Positions 42,990 through 43,936 of a DNA stretch of 43,936 nucleotides are shown one piece after another; position 1 is the stretch's first letter, and every line of letters starts with the position of its first letter. Origin of the DNA: an uncultured Porphyromonadaceae bacterium (lineage in GTDB: Bacteria; Bacteroidota; Bacteroidia; Bacteroidales; Coprobacteraceae). A program made the translations under genes and the position numbers. The stretch lies in NCBI GenBank assembly GCA_900545915.1, contig URAV01000033.1, positions 1 to 43,936 of the forward strand, given 5' to 3'. The notes under the pieces are model-generated. The model was not told where the DNA came from, did not search any database, and saw nothing but the letters and a program-made list of their open reading frames with translations.

Positions 42990-43564
42990 CACTCTTTCTT
43001 CTTTCTTTTATATGCAAAGGACTGCCACTTTTCTTCCGTCCAGTTCTGCTGTTGCATCTCATAACGGGCCATAACAAAAAATAAATCGGACAGCCGGTTG
43101 ATAAACCGAAGAATTATCTCCGGTAACGGATCTTGTTTATGCAAAGTCCATAATCTCCGTTCAGCCCGGCGTGCCACCGTCCTAGCAAACTGCAGCTGCG
43201 CTGATACCGGCGTTCCTCCGGGAAGGATAAAGGAACTATTATCCTCCATCTGTTCCATCAATGTATCCATTGCTTCCTCACAAAAAGAGCATAAATTATC
43301 AGGCAAAATATTGGGATTCCCATCACGAAGGGCCGATGGTGTGGCCACATGGCTCATCACTACCATTATATTTTTCTGAATCGTAAAAAGCAAGGATTGC
43401 CATTCGTGCTCCTGCGGCAAAAGTGAACGTATTATTCCTATAACAGCATTCAATTCATCGATACATCCATTAGCCTCGATACGGATATCATCCTTAGGTA
43501 TCCGTTCTCCACCATGAATCCCTGTCATGCCCTTATCCCCGGTACGTGTATAAATGCGCCTCAT
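42989..43564 (-). CDS. pduO: PduO-type ATP:cob(I)alamin adenosyltransferase
   Basis: This enzyme moves the adenosyl group of ATP to cobalt, giving the adenosylated corrinoid used by later steps. The N-terminal RIYTRTGDKGMTG is the PduO ATP-binding signature. IEANGCIDELNAVIG and the ARTVARRAERRLW helix carry conserved acidic and Arg residues. At about 191 residues it is the single-domain form. The ATG at 43564 is chosen because it overlaps the cbiA stop as ATGA. Starts at 43573 or 43600 would intrude further into cbiA. Confidence 0.94.
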   Translation of the reverse strand: MRRIYTRTGDKGMTGIHGGERIPKDDIRIEANGCIDELNAVIGIIRSLLPQEHEWQSLLFTIQKNIMVVMSHVATPSALRDGNPNILPDNLCSFCEEAMDTLMEQMEDNSSFILPGGTPVSAQLQFARTVARRAERRLWTLHKQDPLPEIILRFINRLSDLFFVMARYEMQQQNWTEEKWQSFAYKRKKKE

Positions 43565-43936
43565 ACTTCCCATAATTTTAATATATCCGTTTCTCCCCAA
43601 TATAAATGGGTATACCCGGCTATCACATTTTTATATCTATAAAGCGGGGTACTCACTTCCATTCCTCTTGCCGTAAATTGTTTTGCTACAGAAGGCATAG
43701 CATCAGGAGCAACGACATTGGAATAATGAAATTCGTGCCCGCGAAGCTCCATCCCTTTATATTCTATACGGCGATATCCTAGATGAAGTCTGGCACCCAC
43801 CATGGTACAATCCAAAGGCAAAATACCCGTCATGGCATATGCAGTCCCTCCTTGGCGGACTGTCAGGGAACGGGTGAGAAACATCATACCTCCACACTCG
43901 GCCAAAATCTTCCCCCCCTCCTCTGCATAGGCTCTT
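43561..43936 (-). CDS. cbiA: Cobyrinate a,c-diamide synthase CbiA, C-terminal part only
   Basis: The frame is open to the window end, so only about the last 125 residues are visible; the N-terminal ATP-binding domain lies outside. What remains is the class I glutamine amidotransferase domain: RAYAEEGGKILAECGGMMFL contains the nucleophile cysteine in AECGG, and LHLGYRRIEYKG with GHEFHYS supplies the conserved His. CbiA amidates the a and c side chains of cobyrinate, the step just before CobQ in this operon order. Its stop overlaps the pduO start by four bases. Confidence 0.92.
   Translation of the reverse strand, partial: RAYAEEGGKILAECGGMMFLTRSLTVRQGGTAYAMTGILPLDCTMVGARLHLGYRRIEYKGMELRGHEFHYSNVVAPDAMPSVAKQFTARGMEVSTPLYRYKNVIAGYTHLYWGETDILKLWEV

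Overview
The window reads as a chromosomal segment of a Bacteroidales (Bacteroidota) bacterium. Three things suggest this. Several protein families found mainly in that phylum are present (DUF4294, DUF2723, DUF2851, DUF3098, WbqC-like). Genes lack Shine-Dalgarno sequences. At least five upstream regions carry the Bacteroidota promoter form TTTG/TTG, 18-21 nt, then TAnnTTTG. A gut genus near Barnesiella/Coprobacter is possible, but I cannot place it from sequence alone. I see no insertion sequence, prophage, CRISPR array or rRNA, and most of the window is ordinary core chromosome.

Layout. 0-7.4 kb: a 5'-truncated DUF4294 gene, a TrmH-family RNA methyltransferase, nadA, queG, a polysaccharide deacetylase and a large DUF2723 membrane protein. 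7.6-16.5 kb: an NAD-dependent epimerase, a secreted GH3 glycosidase with a PA14 insert, a PH-domain membrane protein, nadB and the anaerobic ribonucleotide reductase pair nrdD-nrdG. 16.5-20.3 kb (minus strand): a DUF4419 lipoprotein, rubrerythrin and DUF2851. 20.5-24.3 kb: the operon dapB-lepB-lepB-like-wbqC. 24.5-30.4 kb: an MFS transporter, then ftsX-DUF3098-uppP-truB-queA-folK. 30.4-37.6 kb: miaB, a probable small RNA, a small membrane protein with a CoA-transferase, nagB and a divergent degenerate-NagB/PIG-L fusion, and a TPR protein. 37.7-39.5 kb: tRNA-Glu(CUC), a purine permease and tRNA-Gly(CCC). 39.6 kb to the end (minus strand): a tightly overlapping cobalamin block read as cbiA(partial)-pduO-cobQ-cobC/cobD-cbiB.

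Functional links. NadA and NadB make quinolinate but are about 9.3 kb apart. QueA and QueG are consecutive steps of queuosine synthesis, and QueG needs cobalamin, which the right-hand block helps make. FtsX, UppP, the signal peptidase and DapB all serve the envelope. NagB and its fused relative belong to amino-sugar metabolism.

The items most worth a second look are: the second signal-peptidase-like protein, which has lost both catalytic residues; the NagB-like/PIG-L fusion, whose deaminase residues are replaced while the deacetylase residues are intact; an orphan promoter-hairpin-terminator unit at about 31.88-32.00 kb that looks like a roughly 80-nt small RNA; and palindromes over the likely start sites of the purine permease and nadA. 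None amounts to a proven new system.
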